From NCBI GenBank assembly GCA_950295325.1, contig OX485806.1, positions 49,533,169 to 49,597,168 on the forward strand: DNA of 64,000 bases, given 5' to 3'. The position numbers and the translations under genes were made by a program. Position 1 is the stretch's first letter; each line of letters opens with the position of its first letter. Below are positions 39,170 to 52,500 of this stretch, piece after piece. Under the pieces are notes generated by a model, which worked only from the letters and a program-made list of their open reading frames with translations, did not search any database and was not told the DNA's origin. The stretch is from Polytrichum commune. Its lineage: Eukaryota > Streptophyta > Polytrichopsida > Polytrichales > Polytrichaceae.

Positions 39170-42100
39170 TCAAGAACTTGGACTACCATGTCTATCACTA
39201 TCCTCGCCATGCTCGACCTCTATGTCTAGGAAATCCAAAACTAGTTTGTTGAACGGTCTGATGGGACTAGGAGGTGGAGATGGAGCTTCCGCTATGAGAT
39301 TGGCAAGCTCAGCAACATACCAAGGGAGCTCGAACGTCTTGGAAGGACTCGAACACATGCCTCGACGAAGGTCGGCGTTCTCCACTGGCACTCTGAACCC
39401 CAAAGACAAAAGATTAGAAACAAAATGACACAGGAAGATGGGAAAATAACATGAAGGTAAAAATGTGAAAACATATAGAGCAAACTTACGCACAAAGAAA
39501 ACCGAACGCGCGTTTGGTCATCTTCTGAGGCGGATCAAAAATAGAGGTAGACGGTGGGGCAACTGAGCGAGATGTACGAGCAGGCTGGGGACCAGGAGTG
39601 CATTGAAAATGATGGGGTCACTCTTTAGTGCCACAATATGCCGCTCAAGGGAGCAACATGCTGCAATCGAACCACCTAAAGCAAAGAAAGGTAAAATGTT
39701 AGTATGGAAAGTAGTGAAGCAAAAATAATGGAAAATTCAAAGTAAGGGTGATGCCGAAAAAGAAGGCGTACCTACACCACACTGCCAGTCCATAACAACA
39801 TCATTCTTGTCGGTGAGAGTAGCGAGAAGGATAGAGAAGAAAACATGATGTTTTTCACGAGCACCTCTCCAAGGTATCCCATCAGAGCGCATCGCCTGGC
39901 TCTTCTCATCGGTGAAGGCATTCAACCATCCATCTTGCTGGAGGTTGTAACCATACTCTTGAACAGCCTCCTCCCGCACTTTAAGAACGGAGTTAACTCG
40001 AACAAGAACCTTGATGCTGAATTTCCGAGTCTAAAAAAAATCAAACAAATTTCATTAGACTCCGGAGAAATGAAATAAAACAAAATACACAATCGTATGA
40101 AGAGCCATAGAGTTGTTTACCCCTCCAGAGGGGACCATAGGGAATTGGAGGTCCAAATCATTCATACTAAACCAATCTTCAGCGACGTAGAAATCGTAAG
40201 TGTGTGCCCAATCAAAAATAATCTTAGAAACAGAGGAGCTTGCACAATGTGCAAGGACGAGGACACCATGATCATAGAGGTTAGATTTCGCAAATGCAAA
40301 AAGACACTCATAGTATGATTCATGGAGCTTGTTCCAAGTAGGAACATTGGTGGAGATGTTTGGCACAGACAAATTCTCTAGAATGTCAGCGAAGAACATA
40401 TCGAGGCCCTTGTGAGTTGTAGTCGAGGTGTTCACAAGGGAACGACCTGCCCCAACCTGCAATAAAAACTTCATGAGAAAAATAAAACAAAGAAAAAATA
40501 AAGCAAATCAAAAGGAAAGAAACAAAAAAAATGACGAAGGGAAAGACATAAACCTTGGCAATAAACTCCTGTATCCGGGTATAAGCTGGGAGGGGACCTC
40601 CTGCAAGCTCCGAATCGAGGGCACATTTTTTATGAGGGCAAGTGTGGTAGGCAACTCCGAAGAAGTGGCACTCGTATCCAAGAGGGCGGCCTTCCTCTTG
40701 CGAGGCAAGGAGAGAAGAGAAGTGCCATTGTGAGAAGGAGCAGCAATAGTTTGTGGACGAAACGCTGAGGGAGTACCAGAGGGGGCAGCCGATGAAGCAA
40801 CGGAGGGAGTGATGGAAGGACTCCGTAGTACGGTGGGTGGCTGAACGGGGGTCTTTGAAGCAGACTGAGTGACAACTTGGGAAGAGGCCTGAGTGGCGGT
40901 ATTCTTTCCTCTGCCCTTTCCCTTTGGTGCCTTGGGCAGAGGAGGAGGAAACTCAACGATGTCGGGCTCCTCAAATGGAACAATGTTCTCATCGGGAGCA
41001 CTACTAACTAGGCTGGCAAAAAGAGGTTTCTCCTCACCAGGCACAAATCCTCCAGAACAATCCAAGTACCATCCCCCAGCCTGCAAGTGTGAATGAGGAA
41101 ACATGTTTGTCTGCGTGGTCGTGTACACACAAAGGCTAGAAATGATGTTTACCCAATCGGAGAGGTAGATGGGCAAGGAAGATGATGCCAATGCATTCTT
41201 GGCAACCAACTCTCTCATGATATACCTACAAAAAAAAAGTTAACAATGAGAAAGAGCAGGATATGGAGTGAAAAAATGTAAAAAATGAAGAAAGAAAATG
41301 GAGGATAAGTGCATTACCGATAGGCGACGCGCTTGATAGCGAGAGCACCCTCCTCGAAATCCAAGAGGTTATCACCTTTGGCAAAGGGAATGTCAGGATT
41401 AACGCCGAGGTAAGGCTTGAAGGCTTTGTCCCAAAGGAGAATCCTCCAGTGATCAACATATTCACGAGGGCGTAAGATAGTCTCTGATGCGTCCCAATCG
41501 ATATCGATGGTGAGGTCGTCCTGAAAGGAATCAATCTGGACGGCGACTTCTTTCTCCAACTGAAATAAGGGAGAGAGAGAGTGAAATTAGATATGAAACA
41601 AGAGGAAAGAAAAAAAAATCAAAAAGCCAAGGAATGGATATACATGAGTCCAGAATGATACCTTGTGAAGCCAGTCGTCCAAAGTCTTCTCCCTCATAGG
41701 CTTGTCGACGGGGAACTTGTTCTCCGACCTCTCACGAATTGAGGCGTTTCACTAATGAAGCCACTTGGCTTTTAATGCAGCTTCAACCGGACATGTGACA
41801 ATTTTCTGCAACTTTTCAATTGTCATATCAGTCGAGGCAAACTCGTTAAAATGCCTGTCGATCTGCGCACGTCCAAAGAAATGAATTAAGTTCAGGAAGG
41901 TACATAAATGAATGGGTTATTCATATGAAGGAAACCATGAACAAATCCGTGAAGAAGGGATACCTCGTGAAAGAATTCCTCCCCATTGTCAGGGTGTGCG
42001 ATTGAGATGTACTTTTCAAATGTGCGTGTCCGAATGCTCTTGATCGTCCTCTCTTGGGCCTTGGTCATGACATTCTAAATTTCTGTAGCAGTTCTCTCGG

Positions 42101-43413
42101 CAACCTGAGTGGTTTCACGGTAATGCCTCACCGCAAGGTCAGCTTGAGCCGAAATCTCTCTCTGCGAAAATTGACATTGTCAGCAAATACAATCGGCATG
42201 AAATGCAGGCCGGGAAATAGAGAAGGCAGAATGCAAAACCATACCTTGTAAAGGAATTTGACGAAGACATCCGCGGTGAGAGTGTACCAAGTAGGACGAC
42301 TCTCCTTAATCTTCTCGCATGCTTTGTAGTCAGCAAGAGATATGAGATCCTTGAACGTCGATAATTCCAACCTCCCAAACGTATGAATTCGAAGGAGCTT
42401 GGCATGAATGTTTGCCTTCACATAATCATGCTCGGTAGACCTGAGAGGGAAAAAGAATATGAGGATCGACCAAGGAAATGAACGGATAAAATCAACAAAA
42501 AAAAGACTATGCTTACCAATTAATGTCGCTCATTGCGTTGAGGAGGACACCAGTGCAACCCCTAGGGTCGACCACAATACAATCCACCAACACATGCCAA
42601 CTCTTGTCGTCGGCGTGGTTGTTGTTGATGTGCCTCCACCATGTTGTAAGTCGATGGTTTCCTTCCCACACGAAGAACATCTTGCCACAGAAATGTGCAA
42701 GATCCGGATCCTCCTTCAGCTTGACATCGAACTCCGCGGAGGCCTCTTGCCAGAAAGGACTCCATGAGGCCATAATGGCAAGGAAAACCGGGAGGTCTAC
42801 CGGAATGTCATTGAAAACCGAAACGTACATTACCCGATCTCCCTCTCGGTATCCCATAACAAACTCACATTCCAAACGCTAGACCTCTACCTCGCTGATT
42901 GGACGGACAAGAGGGAGGGCTCGCAAGCGGCACAAAGGAATGGAGAAGCGGGACTTACTAGTGGGCTTAATACGGAGGCGTCGAATAACGCCGTTGGGAT
43001 CCTCCTTTTGTGATTTGCGGAGCTCAAACTCACATACAATAGGATCCGTGTCGGCAACAGCAACGACGTTATCATGGCCAATAGACATCACCTCTCCTTG
43101 CATTTGGCTTTGGGAATTGGCACTCTTAACTTGGGCGGCCTCAACCTCGACCACGGGGGCAGCAATAACAACGTCCTCTGCAGATTGATGTTGCCCCTCC
43201 GCAACCTCAAAAGATTGAGAATCCTAAGAAAATGAAACCATATGAGAACTTCCCAACGAACAATCAAATGACGAATATCCCAAACAGCTATCAAAATTAC
43301 CAATATCCCAGTAGCTATCAAAAAAATAACTCCCAAATTAGTTTGAACACAAAGTAATACTGTTATCTATAAGGAGGAAAAAGAGAACCAACCACATTCA
43401 AAGCCGCCATCAT
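39170..43413 (-). CDS. X2: ParB-like + beta-class DNA-MTase-like gene carried by giant MULE (damaged)
   Basis: Minus-strand exons from 5' to 3': 43413-43393 (MMAALNV, weak donor), 43223-42517, 42440-42245, 42161-41964, 41862-41662, 41559-41318, 41225-41153, 41080-40554, 40456-40121, 40030-39772, 39675-39490, 39392-39170. All internal junctions are GT...AG, and phases agree except after the 41080-40554 exon. The first long exon has a ParB-like core (IPLCRLRALPL; KMFFVWEGNHRLTTWW). The C-terminal part is methyltransferase-like: LDMFFADILENL at motif IV, NLYDHGVLVLAHCAS, WFSMND, then motif I across an intron, NDVVMDWQCGVGGSIAACC. The DPPY motif is not conserved. Lesions are TAG near 42880 and 42076, TAG-TGA near 41750, and apparent one-base shifts in the linker (about 40640) and after motif I. 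It may be a decayed or domesticated protein. Confidence 0.7.
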
Positions 43414-43629
43414 GATGAGATAAAAGTGTGAAAGAGGTCCTCGAGAATGTAAACAAAAGAAATGCCTGATAGAAAAGCAAGGCCGAGCCAAGTCATGTAG
43501 GGTCTCAAAGAGAAGGTCGCCTTTATTACCTCAAACATATGCACCAAGCAAGACATGACAAGGCCGAGAGTGAAGTCAACCACAAACATACATTTAAAAG
43601 AGGCCTCCCACCCTGGCTCATACAAAACA

Positions 43630-46600
43630 AGAAATGCCGAGAGAATGTGAGCCTCGGATCCGAGGCCTTTACAGTAGCTCTAGCTCTCAACTTAACAAAA
43701 CTTAAAATCCCGAGAGCAAACTGATGAAGCATAACCACATGATTTTTGAAACACCTACTTCTAAAATTAAGCAAACATGATTTTACAAGCACCAACCCAG
43801 CCACAAATAAGAGAGACCTTGGATCCGAGGCCTCTGCAACATAAGCTTCAATTTATGAAATTAAGCAACAATGAAATCAAGAGAGCAAACTGATGAGGCA
43901 TAACAACATCATTTTTAAAGCACCTACTTCTGAACTTAACAAAACCTGAAATGCCGAGAACAAACTGATGAGGCATAACCACCTGATTTTTCAAATCCCT
44001 ACTTCTGAAATTAAGCAAACATGATTTTACAAGCACCTACCCTGCCACAAAAAAAGGCCTCGAATCCGAGGCCTCTGCAACATAAGCTTCAACTTTTGAA
44101 ATTAAGCAACCATGAAATCCCGAGAGCAAACTGATGAGGCATAACCACAAGATTTTTCAAACACCTACTTCTGAAATTAAGCAAACTTGAATCCCGATAG
44201 CAAACTGATGTGGCATAACAACATAATTTCTGAAATCCCTACTTCTGAAATTATGCAAACTTGAATTCACAACCACCTACCAGACACCAAAAAGGAGGCC
44301 TCGGATCCGAGGCCTGTCCACCCTTAGCTTCAACTTCTGAGCTTAACAAATATTGAAATGCCGAGAGCAAACTGATGAGGCATAACAACCTGGTTTTTAA
44401 AGCACCCAATTTTGAAATTAAGCAAACATGATTTTACAATCACCAACCCAGCCACAAATAAGAGAGGCCTCGGATCTGAGGCCTCTCCACCCTTAGCTTC
44501 AACTTCTAAAGTGAACAAAAATTGAAATGCCGAAAGCAAACTGATGAGGCATAACCACATTATTTTTCAAATCCCTACTTCTGAAATTAAGCAAACTTGA
44601 ATGTCGAGAGTAAACTAATGAGGCATAACAACCTCATTTTTCAAGCACATACTTCTGAACTTAACATTACTTGATATGCCGAGAGAAAACAGATGAGGCA
44701 TAACCACACAATTTTTCAAGCACATAATTATGAAATTAAGCAAACATGATTTTACAAGCACCAACCCTGCCACAAAAAAAAAGGCCTCGGATCCGAGGCC
44801 TCTCCAACATAAGCTTCAACTTTTGAAATTAAGCAAATATGAAATCAAGAGAGCAAACTGATGAGGCATAACCACATGATTTTTCAAATCCCTACTTCTG
44901 AAATTAAGCAAAACTTGAATGTCGAGAGCAAACTGATGAGACATAACCTCCAGATGTTTCAATCACCTACTTCTGAAATTAAGCAAACATGATTTTGCAA
45001 GCATCTACCCTGGCACAAAAAAAAGGCCTCGGATCCGAGGCCTCTCCAACATAAGCTTCAACTTTTGAAATTTAGCAAACTTGAATCCCGAGAGCAAACT
45101 GATGAGGCATAACAACATGATTTTTCAAATCCCTACTTCTGAAATTAAGCAAAACTTGAATGTCGAGAGCAAACTGATGAGACATAACCTCCAGATGTAT
45201 CAATCACCTACTTCTGAAATTAAGCAAACATGATTTTGCAAGCATCTACCCTGGCACAAAAAAAAGGCCTCGGATCCGAGGCCTCTCCAACATAAGCTTC
45301 AACTTTTGAAATTAAGCAAATATGAAATCAAGAGAGCAAACTGATGAGGCATAACCACATGATTTTTCAAATCCCTACTTCTGAAATTAAGCAAAACTTG
45401 AATGTCGAGAGCAAACTGATGAGACATAACCTTCAGATGTTTCAATCACCTACTTCTGAAATTAAGCAAACATGATTTTACAAGCATCTACCCTGGCACA
45501 AAAAAACAGGCCTCGGATCCAAGGCCTCTCCACCCTTAGCTTCAACTTCTGAAATTAAGCAAATATAAAATCAAGAGAACAAACGGATGAGGCATAACCA
45601 CATGATTTTTCAAATCCCTACCTCTGAAATTAAGCAAACATGATTTTACAAGCACCTACCCTGCCACAAAAAAAAGGCCTCGGATCCGAGGCCTCTGCAA
45701 CATAAGCTTCAACTTCTGGAATTTAGCAAACTTGAAATCAAGAGAGCAAACTGATGAGGCATAACCACATGATTTTTCAAGCACCTAATTATAAAATTAA
45801 GCAAACATGATTTTACAAGCACCTACACTGCCACAAAAAAAAGGCCTCCGATCCGAGGCCTCTGCAACATAAGCTTCAACTTCTGAAATTAAGCAACAAT
45901 GAAATCAAGAGAGAAAACTGATGAGGCATAACCACACGATTTTTCAAGCACCTAATTCTGAAATTAAGCAAACATGATTTTACAAGCACCTACCCTGCCA
46001 CAAAAAATGAGGCCTCGGATCCGAGGCCTCTCCAACATAAGCTTCAACTTCTGAAATTAAGCAAATATGAAATCAAGAGAGCAAACTGATGAGGCATAAC
46101 AACATCATTTTTAAAACACCTACTTCTGAACTTCAGCAAACATGATTTTACAAGCACCTACTCAACCACAAAAAAAAAGGCCTCGGATCCGAGGCCCACC
46201 TACCCTTAGCTTCAGCTTCTGAACTTAAGAAAACTTGAAATGCTTAAAGCAATATGATGTCTTAATGGCCTACTTCTGAACTTAAAATTACTTGAAATGC
46301 CGATATCAAACTCATGAGGCATAACCTCCTGATTTCTTAATGGCGTACTTCTGAACTTAAGCAAACATGATTTTACAAGCACTAACCCTGCCACAAAAAA
46401 AGAGGCCTCGGATCCGAGGCCTCTGCATCCCTAGCTTCAACTTCTGAACTCAACAAAACTTGAAATGCCAAGAGTAAACTGGTGAGGCATAACAACCTGG
46501 TTTTCAAGCACCTACTTCTGAAATTAAGCAAAACTTGAATGCCGAGAGCAAATTGATGAGGCATAACAACATCATTTTTAAAACACCTACTTCTGAACTT

Positions 46601-48800
46601 CAGCAAACATGATTTTACAAGCACCTACTCAGCCACAAAAAAAAAGGCCTCGGATCCGAGGCCCACCTACCCTTAGCTTCAGCTTCTGAACTTAACAAAA
46701 CTTGAAATGTCTAAAGCAATCTGATGTCTTAATGGCCTACTTCTGAACTTAAAATTACTTAACATGTTGATATCAAACTCATGAGGCATAACCTCCTTAT
46801 TTCTTAATGGCCTACTTCTGAACTTAAGCAAACATGATTTTACAAGCACCTACCCTGCCACAAAAAAAGAGGCCTCGGATCCGAGGCCTCTGCATCCCTA
46901 GCTTCAACTTCTGAACTCAACAAAACTTGAAATGCCGAGAGTAAACTGGTGAGGCATAACAACCTGATTTTTCAATCCCCTACTTCTAAAATTAAGCAAA
47001 ACTTGAATGTCGAGAGCAAACTGATGAGGCATAACAACATCATTTTTAAAACACCTACTTCTGAACTTAACAAAACTTGAAATGCCGAGAGAAAACTGAC
47101 AAGGCATAACCACATTATTTTTCAAGCACCTCATTCTGAAATTAAGCAAAAATGATTTTACAAGCACCTACCCTGCCACAAAAATAGAGGCCTCGGATCC
47201 GAGGCCTCTCCAACATAAGCTTCAACTTCTAAAATTGAGCAAACAAGAAATCAAGAGAGCGAACTGATGAGGCATAACAACATCATTTTTCAAATCCCTA
47301 CTTCTGAAATTAAGCAAAACATGATTTTACAAGCACGTACACAAACACAAAAAAAGGGCCTCGGATCCGAGGCCTATCCACCCTTAGCTTCAGCTTTTGA
47401 ACTTAAGAAAACTTGAAATGCCTAAAGCAATCTGATGTCTTAATGGCCTACTTCTGAACTTTAAATTACTTGAAATGCCGATATCAAATTCATAAGGCAT
47501 AACCTCCTGATTTCTTAATGGCCTATTGCTGAACTTAAGCAAACATTATTTTACAAGCACCTACCCTCCCACAAAAATAGAGGCCTCGGATCCGAGGCCT
47601 CTGCATCCCTAGCTTCCACTTTTGAACTCAACAAAACTTGAAATGCCGAGAGTAAACTAGTGAGGCATAACAACCTGGTTTTCAATAACCACACCTACTT
47701 ATGAAATTAAGCAATATTGAATCCCGAGAGAAAACTGATGAGACATAACCTCCAGATGTTTCAATCGCCTACTTATGAAATTAAGCAAACATGATTTTAC
47801 AAGCACCTACCCTGCCACAGAAAAAGAGGCCTCGGATCCGAGGCCTCTCCAACAAAACCTTCAACTTCTGAAATTAAGCAAACATGAGGCATAACCACAT
47901 GATTTTTCAATCCCCTACTTCTGAAATTAGGCAAAACTTGAATGCCTAGAGCAAACTGATGGGGCATAACAACATCAGTTTTAAAACACCTACTTCTGAA
48001 CTTAACAAAACTTGAAATGCCGGGAGCAAACTGACGAGGCATAACCACATTATTTTTCAAGCACCTAATTCTGAAATTAAGCAAACATGATTTTACAAGC
48101 AACTACCCTACCACAAAAATAGAGGCCTCGGATCCGAGGCCTCTCCAACATAAGCTTCAACTTTTGAAATTGAGTAAACTGATGAGGCATAACAACATCA
48201 TTTTTAAAACACCTACTTCTGAACTTAACAAAACTTGAAATGCCTTAAGCAAACTGATGAGGCATAAACTTCTAATGTCTTAATGGCCTACTTTTGAACT
48301 TAATATTACTTGAAATGCCTAAAGCAAACTGATGAGGCATAACCTCCTCATTTTTCAAACATCTACTTCTGAACTTAAGCAAACATGATTTTACCAACAC
48401 ATACCCAGCCACAAAATAGGAGGCCTCTCAATCCTTAGCTTCATCTTTTGTGCTTAACAAAACTTGAAAGGCTTAAAGCAAACTGATGTGGCATAACAAC
48501 CTGATTTCTTAATGGCCCCTACTTCTGATGTTAAGCAAACAAGAAATGCCTAAAACAAACTGATGAGGCTTAACCTCCTGGTTTCTGGTTGGCCTACTTC
48601 TGAACTTAACATTACTTGAAATGCCTAAAGCAAACTGATGAGGCATAACAACTTGATTTTTCAGGCACCTACTTCTGAAGTTAAGCAAACAAGACATGTC
48701 GAGAGCAAACTGATGTGGTATAACCTCCTGATGTCTAAATGTCCTATTTCTGAACTTAACAAAATTTGAAATACCTAAAACAAACTGATGAGGCATAACG
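43630..48800. repeat. 5-kb satellite with about 21 GGCCTCGGATCCGAGGCC palindromes, upstream of X2
   Basis: Palindromes occur near 43651, 43816, 44055, 44295, 44465, 44785, 45025, 45265, 45510, 45675, 45841, 46011, 46178, 46403, 46645, 46868, 47187, 47357, 47580, 47826 and 48121, at spacings of roughly 160-320 bp. Between them are about 80-bp subunits with ACTTCTGAAATTAAGCAAAC, ATGATTTTACAAGCACCTACC and GAGAGCAAACTGATGAGGCA. Most copies of the palindrome are perfect although the DNA between them is diverged. Translated frames across the array are repeat artefacts. The array ends about 220 bp upstream of the X2 start. Confidence 0.95.
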
Positions 48801-49560
48801 CCTTCTCAGTTTGTTGTGCTACCTCCACGTTGTCTTCTTCTTCGTATCTATTTCCACTCTCTCCACTCACCCCATCATCCTATATTTAAGACATAACAAT
48901 GTTTAGGGCAATGGTGACAAACCATAATATTTAAGAGATAGTATTTTCACAATTCAATATGTTCCTCCATTTTAATTGTGTGCTCAGACAACTGAATATA
49001 TGGAGAACCCGAATAATACGTACAACACTTGTAGAGTTCGTCTCCTCGCGTGATTCCTCTTGGATGCTGACATTTCCCAACTCCTCCACTTCTGCCATTG
49101 TCTGTGTTTTTCTTCCGTCCGCCTTTTCTACAATCGGTGATAGAAGGAAAGGCCGTATCTCACAGTTTTGCCTTCACAAAAGTTTAGGATGCCTCAAATC
49201 CTCGGGCGTTCCACGGCCCTTGATTGGTGCATTCGTTGACTGTGTCTTTTGTGTCCTCACTGTCTTCCTCTTCTTGTCTGTGTATTGTGTAGATGATCGC
49301 CTCCTCTTCTTCTTCTTTGATGGTTCCGCTGTCGGAGGTTGTGAATTTCCTATTTCCTTCATGTGTTCAGGCCTCCAGCAATTCAGACCCAATCGCTATA
49401 TTTCCTTTCCACAACCTCACCACATCAAACTCACACATTGGAAAGTGAGTGAGCTTGCATTCTTCTCAATTTATAATTCATGTTTAGGGTTTTCCTCTTT
49501 CTGACAGACGATCCGCGTTTTCCATTTTTGGCATCCTTCATCTGTTCACTGTATATCTCT
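48801..49560. other. Region upstream of transposase, no confident gene
   Basis: This stretch between the satellite and the transposase start should hold the transposase promoter. A Lys/Arg-rich minus-strand frame (49174-49392) and an overlapping plus frame have no recognisable motif and are not called. Confidence 0.4.
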
Positions 49561-52500
49561 ATGGCTTCCTCGTCTTCTGTGCCTTGTTTGTCAGAGATGA
49601 CGGAGCTCTGTGCCAATGGCTTCGGAGTGCCCATCCTCTTTCCTATAGATGCAGACGGATTTGCACATGTCTCTTCCCTCCACCTTAGCATCAGGTTCTC
49701 CTTGCAGGATGGTTCAATCTGGGTCGAACGCGAGATTTATGATCCCCTTACCTCTCTGTTGTCCGTGACCATGCGTGAGAATCGCATTCTTGCCGACAAC
49801 GGATCATTTGTGTGGAAACTTGCCGCAGGTAATTACAGAGTCTACGGACTCCCCGAATCTCGGCCACACGTTTCCACCGAGATCCGTACCCCACTTTATT
49901 CTTCCGCTTCCACGTTCAACACCCCTCCCGCCGTTTGTGTCAAGATTGAACCTGGTATTCATACTGTAATACATCTTTCTGATTCATCTGATGGTGATGA
50001 CCCCGTTCATTCCACTCTTAATGTCGTGCCATCTTCATCCTCCTTTGGTCCCCCCTCTGTGTCCCCCCCCCCTTTGCACCTTGATCCGATGTGTCATCTT
50101 CCCCCATCCCCTCCCAAACACACCCCTTCCATTCTTCAATGTCTTCGTTCTGTTGCTTCCATGCCCGGTAAGAAAAACATCCTTAAGAAGCTTGATTATG
50201 ACACCTTGCGAACCGAAGAGGTGAATTTTCTCCCCCCTTGATTTGATGGTGATCTTATGTTTGTCCTTCCCCCAGTCGGTGTCTCTTCCTCTCATAAGAA
50301 GGCCCAATCTATGGACGGCATGGACAAACGCTACGACGGCCATGTTTGGACTAAGACCCAGACCACCAATATCACCAATGACATGGGCCTTGCTTTTCGC
50401 TCCTCCATTTGCGTTGGCCACCTCCAGTGCCAAAATCCTCAGTGCGATTACCTACAACGTGCTCATCGGACTTCCCCGGTCAATGATACTGATTTCGACG
50501 GATTCACCAAGGAGCCATTCCCCGTTGGTGGACCCTTGCCTTTGGGATCCACTCTAGTGTGCCGGATATGTAAGAAGCCTCCCAAATGCATTGCACCATG
50601 TCCTGCCAAAATCTTCTACGTCCATGGCAAAGGCACCACTCAGCGTGCCTGTATTCATCTGGGCAACCATCATCATCCCGTCAAGGTTGGCAACTGCAGA
50701 GATAGCCGCAAGCGCATCGACGCCCTCATCGAGGAGCACGTCGAGCGAACGCCCCAAGCCACTCATAGCTAAATCGTCCTCGAAGCCAGCAAAGACCTTG
50801 TGGGTGAGTTCCTCCAACGCAATGATAGTGATCCTCATCACCTTCTCTCGTTGGAAGAACTTGAACCAGTTTTTGATCGTTGCAAGGAGTTGAATTCCCC
50901 CCACCTCCGTAACAAGGTTACCAATTTCAAATACTTACGTAGGTTAGGGGTTATGGATGGAATTGCCAAACTTCGAGGTGTCAGCAACTGGGCCTATGTC
51001 CAGCGTAATCAATTCCCGGGCCAGGGTGACGAGAAGGACAAAGTTTTCGTTTTCAAGATGTCCGAGGTCGGCCGTGGTAGTGGGGTCAACTTGGTTAAGC
51101 GTATGCAACCTGGTGGGGATCTCGAGCATGCTTGGATGATGTCTGACCATGTCAAACGCATCGCCAAGTGGACCACCATGGCTTGCCACATATACGACGG
51201 TACCTACCAGCGCATCATGACCATCGCTTGCTGCGACTTCCAATCCGAGGACAGGATGCTCAAGTTTTTTTTTGGCAGAACCTCATCCAAGTCATGGCCC
51301 GGCACGGTGTCCCACATCCAAACTTCATTGGCTTCATGGCAGACAGTGCCCAAGCCAATTGGAACGCTGTGCGAATTGTGTATGGTTCAGGAGATCCTAA
51401 AGTTCCAATGAAAGGCCGTGAGCGCACTTGTTATTTTCATTGGAAACAATCGCTCGAGAAACATACGAAATCATATATAAAACATGAGTTACAAGACCAA
51501 CATAGACACCTTTGCCTTCAATATCGGAATGCGTCGTCTATAGAAGAGGCCGAGACTAGGTACCTAGCTATCAAGGCTTGGTGGTCTTCATCGAATTGTA
51601 CAAGTGAAGACGGTCTCAAGCACCTTCAACTATGGCTTGCTTTTTGGCACTTCCGCTACCTTCAATGGGGTGGTTTCATGGAACTGGTACATCTCCCTTA
51701 TGATTCCTTATTGTTTTTTCTTTTCATTATTTTCATCTGTCTGTGCTCGCTCTAATACTTCATTTTTTCAATCAGGAAAAGGTATTGACCCCAGACCAGT
51801 TGGCCGAGATGCCATCGTGCAATCTTGCGGAGTCCGTCCACAACAAGTGGCTTCAAGCCTCCGGCAACAAGGGTGGAGACCTATACGTTGCTACCGTGGA
51901 CGACTACATTCGCGCCTTCTTACAAGTTGTTGCATACTTCCAATTCCTTAAAGGTGGAATTGGCGGTGATGGTCCAAGCAAAGAAGAACTGAAGCTCAGG
52001 GGAGCTCAACGTCGAGCTCAGCATACTGGCAACCCCACAGTGTTGCAGAAGGTGTTGCTTGACATGCCTGGTGGGGAAAATTTTTGCACTCGCGATCCAC
52101 ACCTTCAGGGCGCCGAGGTGTTTGGATCGCAGAAGCGAAGACCGGACACTCCAATTGGCGATGATGGCGAGACCCACCGCTCGGATACCGTCAACTTCTC
52201 TCGCCCTCCCCCCGCGAAGCGCGTCACTCGATCTCAACCAGTACCACTACCTACTATCATTGAGGAGTTTTCCCCGTGTATAGAAGAGGTTCAAGTTCCT
52301 TCTCCAGCAGGAATTGGTTTTTATCGTGTCACCGCCGTTCAAGAAACCAAAGTAGATGTCTCTCTTTGGCATATTGCCCGCATACCCCATACCTCTGGAA
52401 AGTCTTGTTGGGCTAATCATGCTGGCACGAAGAAGAAGTGCACCGCAAGAATTATCACCAATAATAAAAGCGTCCCTGCACCGACCTACACCGGTATGTG

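Noticed and set aside
43526-48796. Several minus-strand frames of 60-100 codons in the satellite
   Set aside because: All translate the same repeat subunits (such as MPHQFALGIS) and are satellite artefacts.
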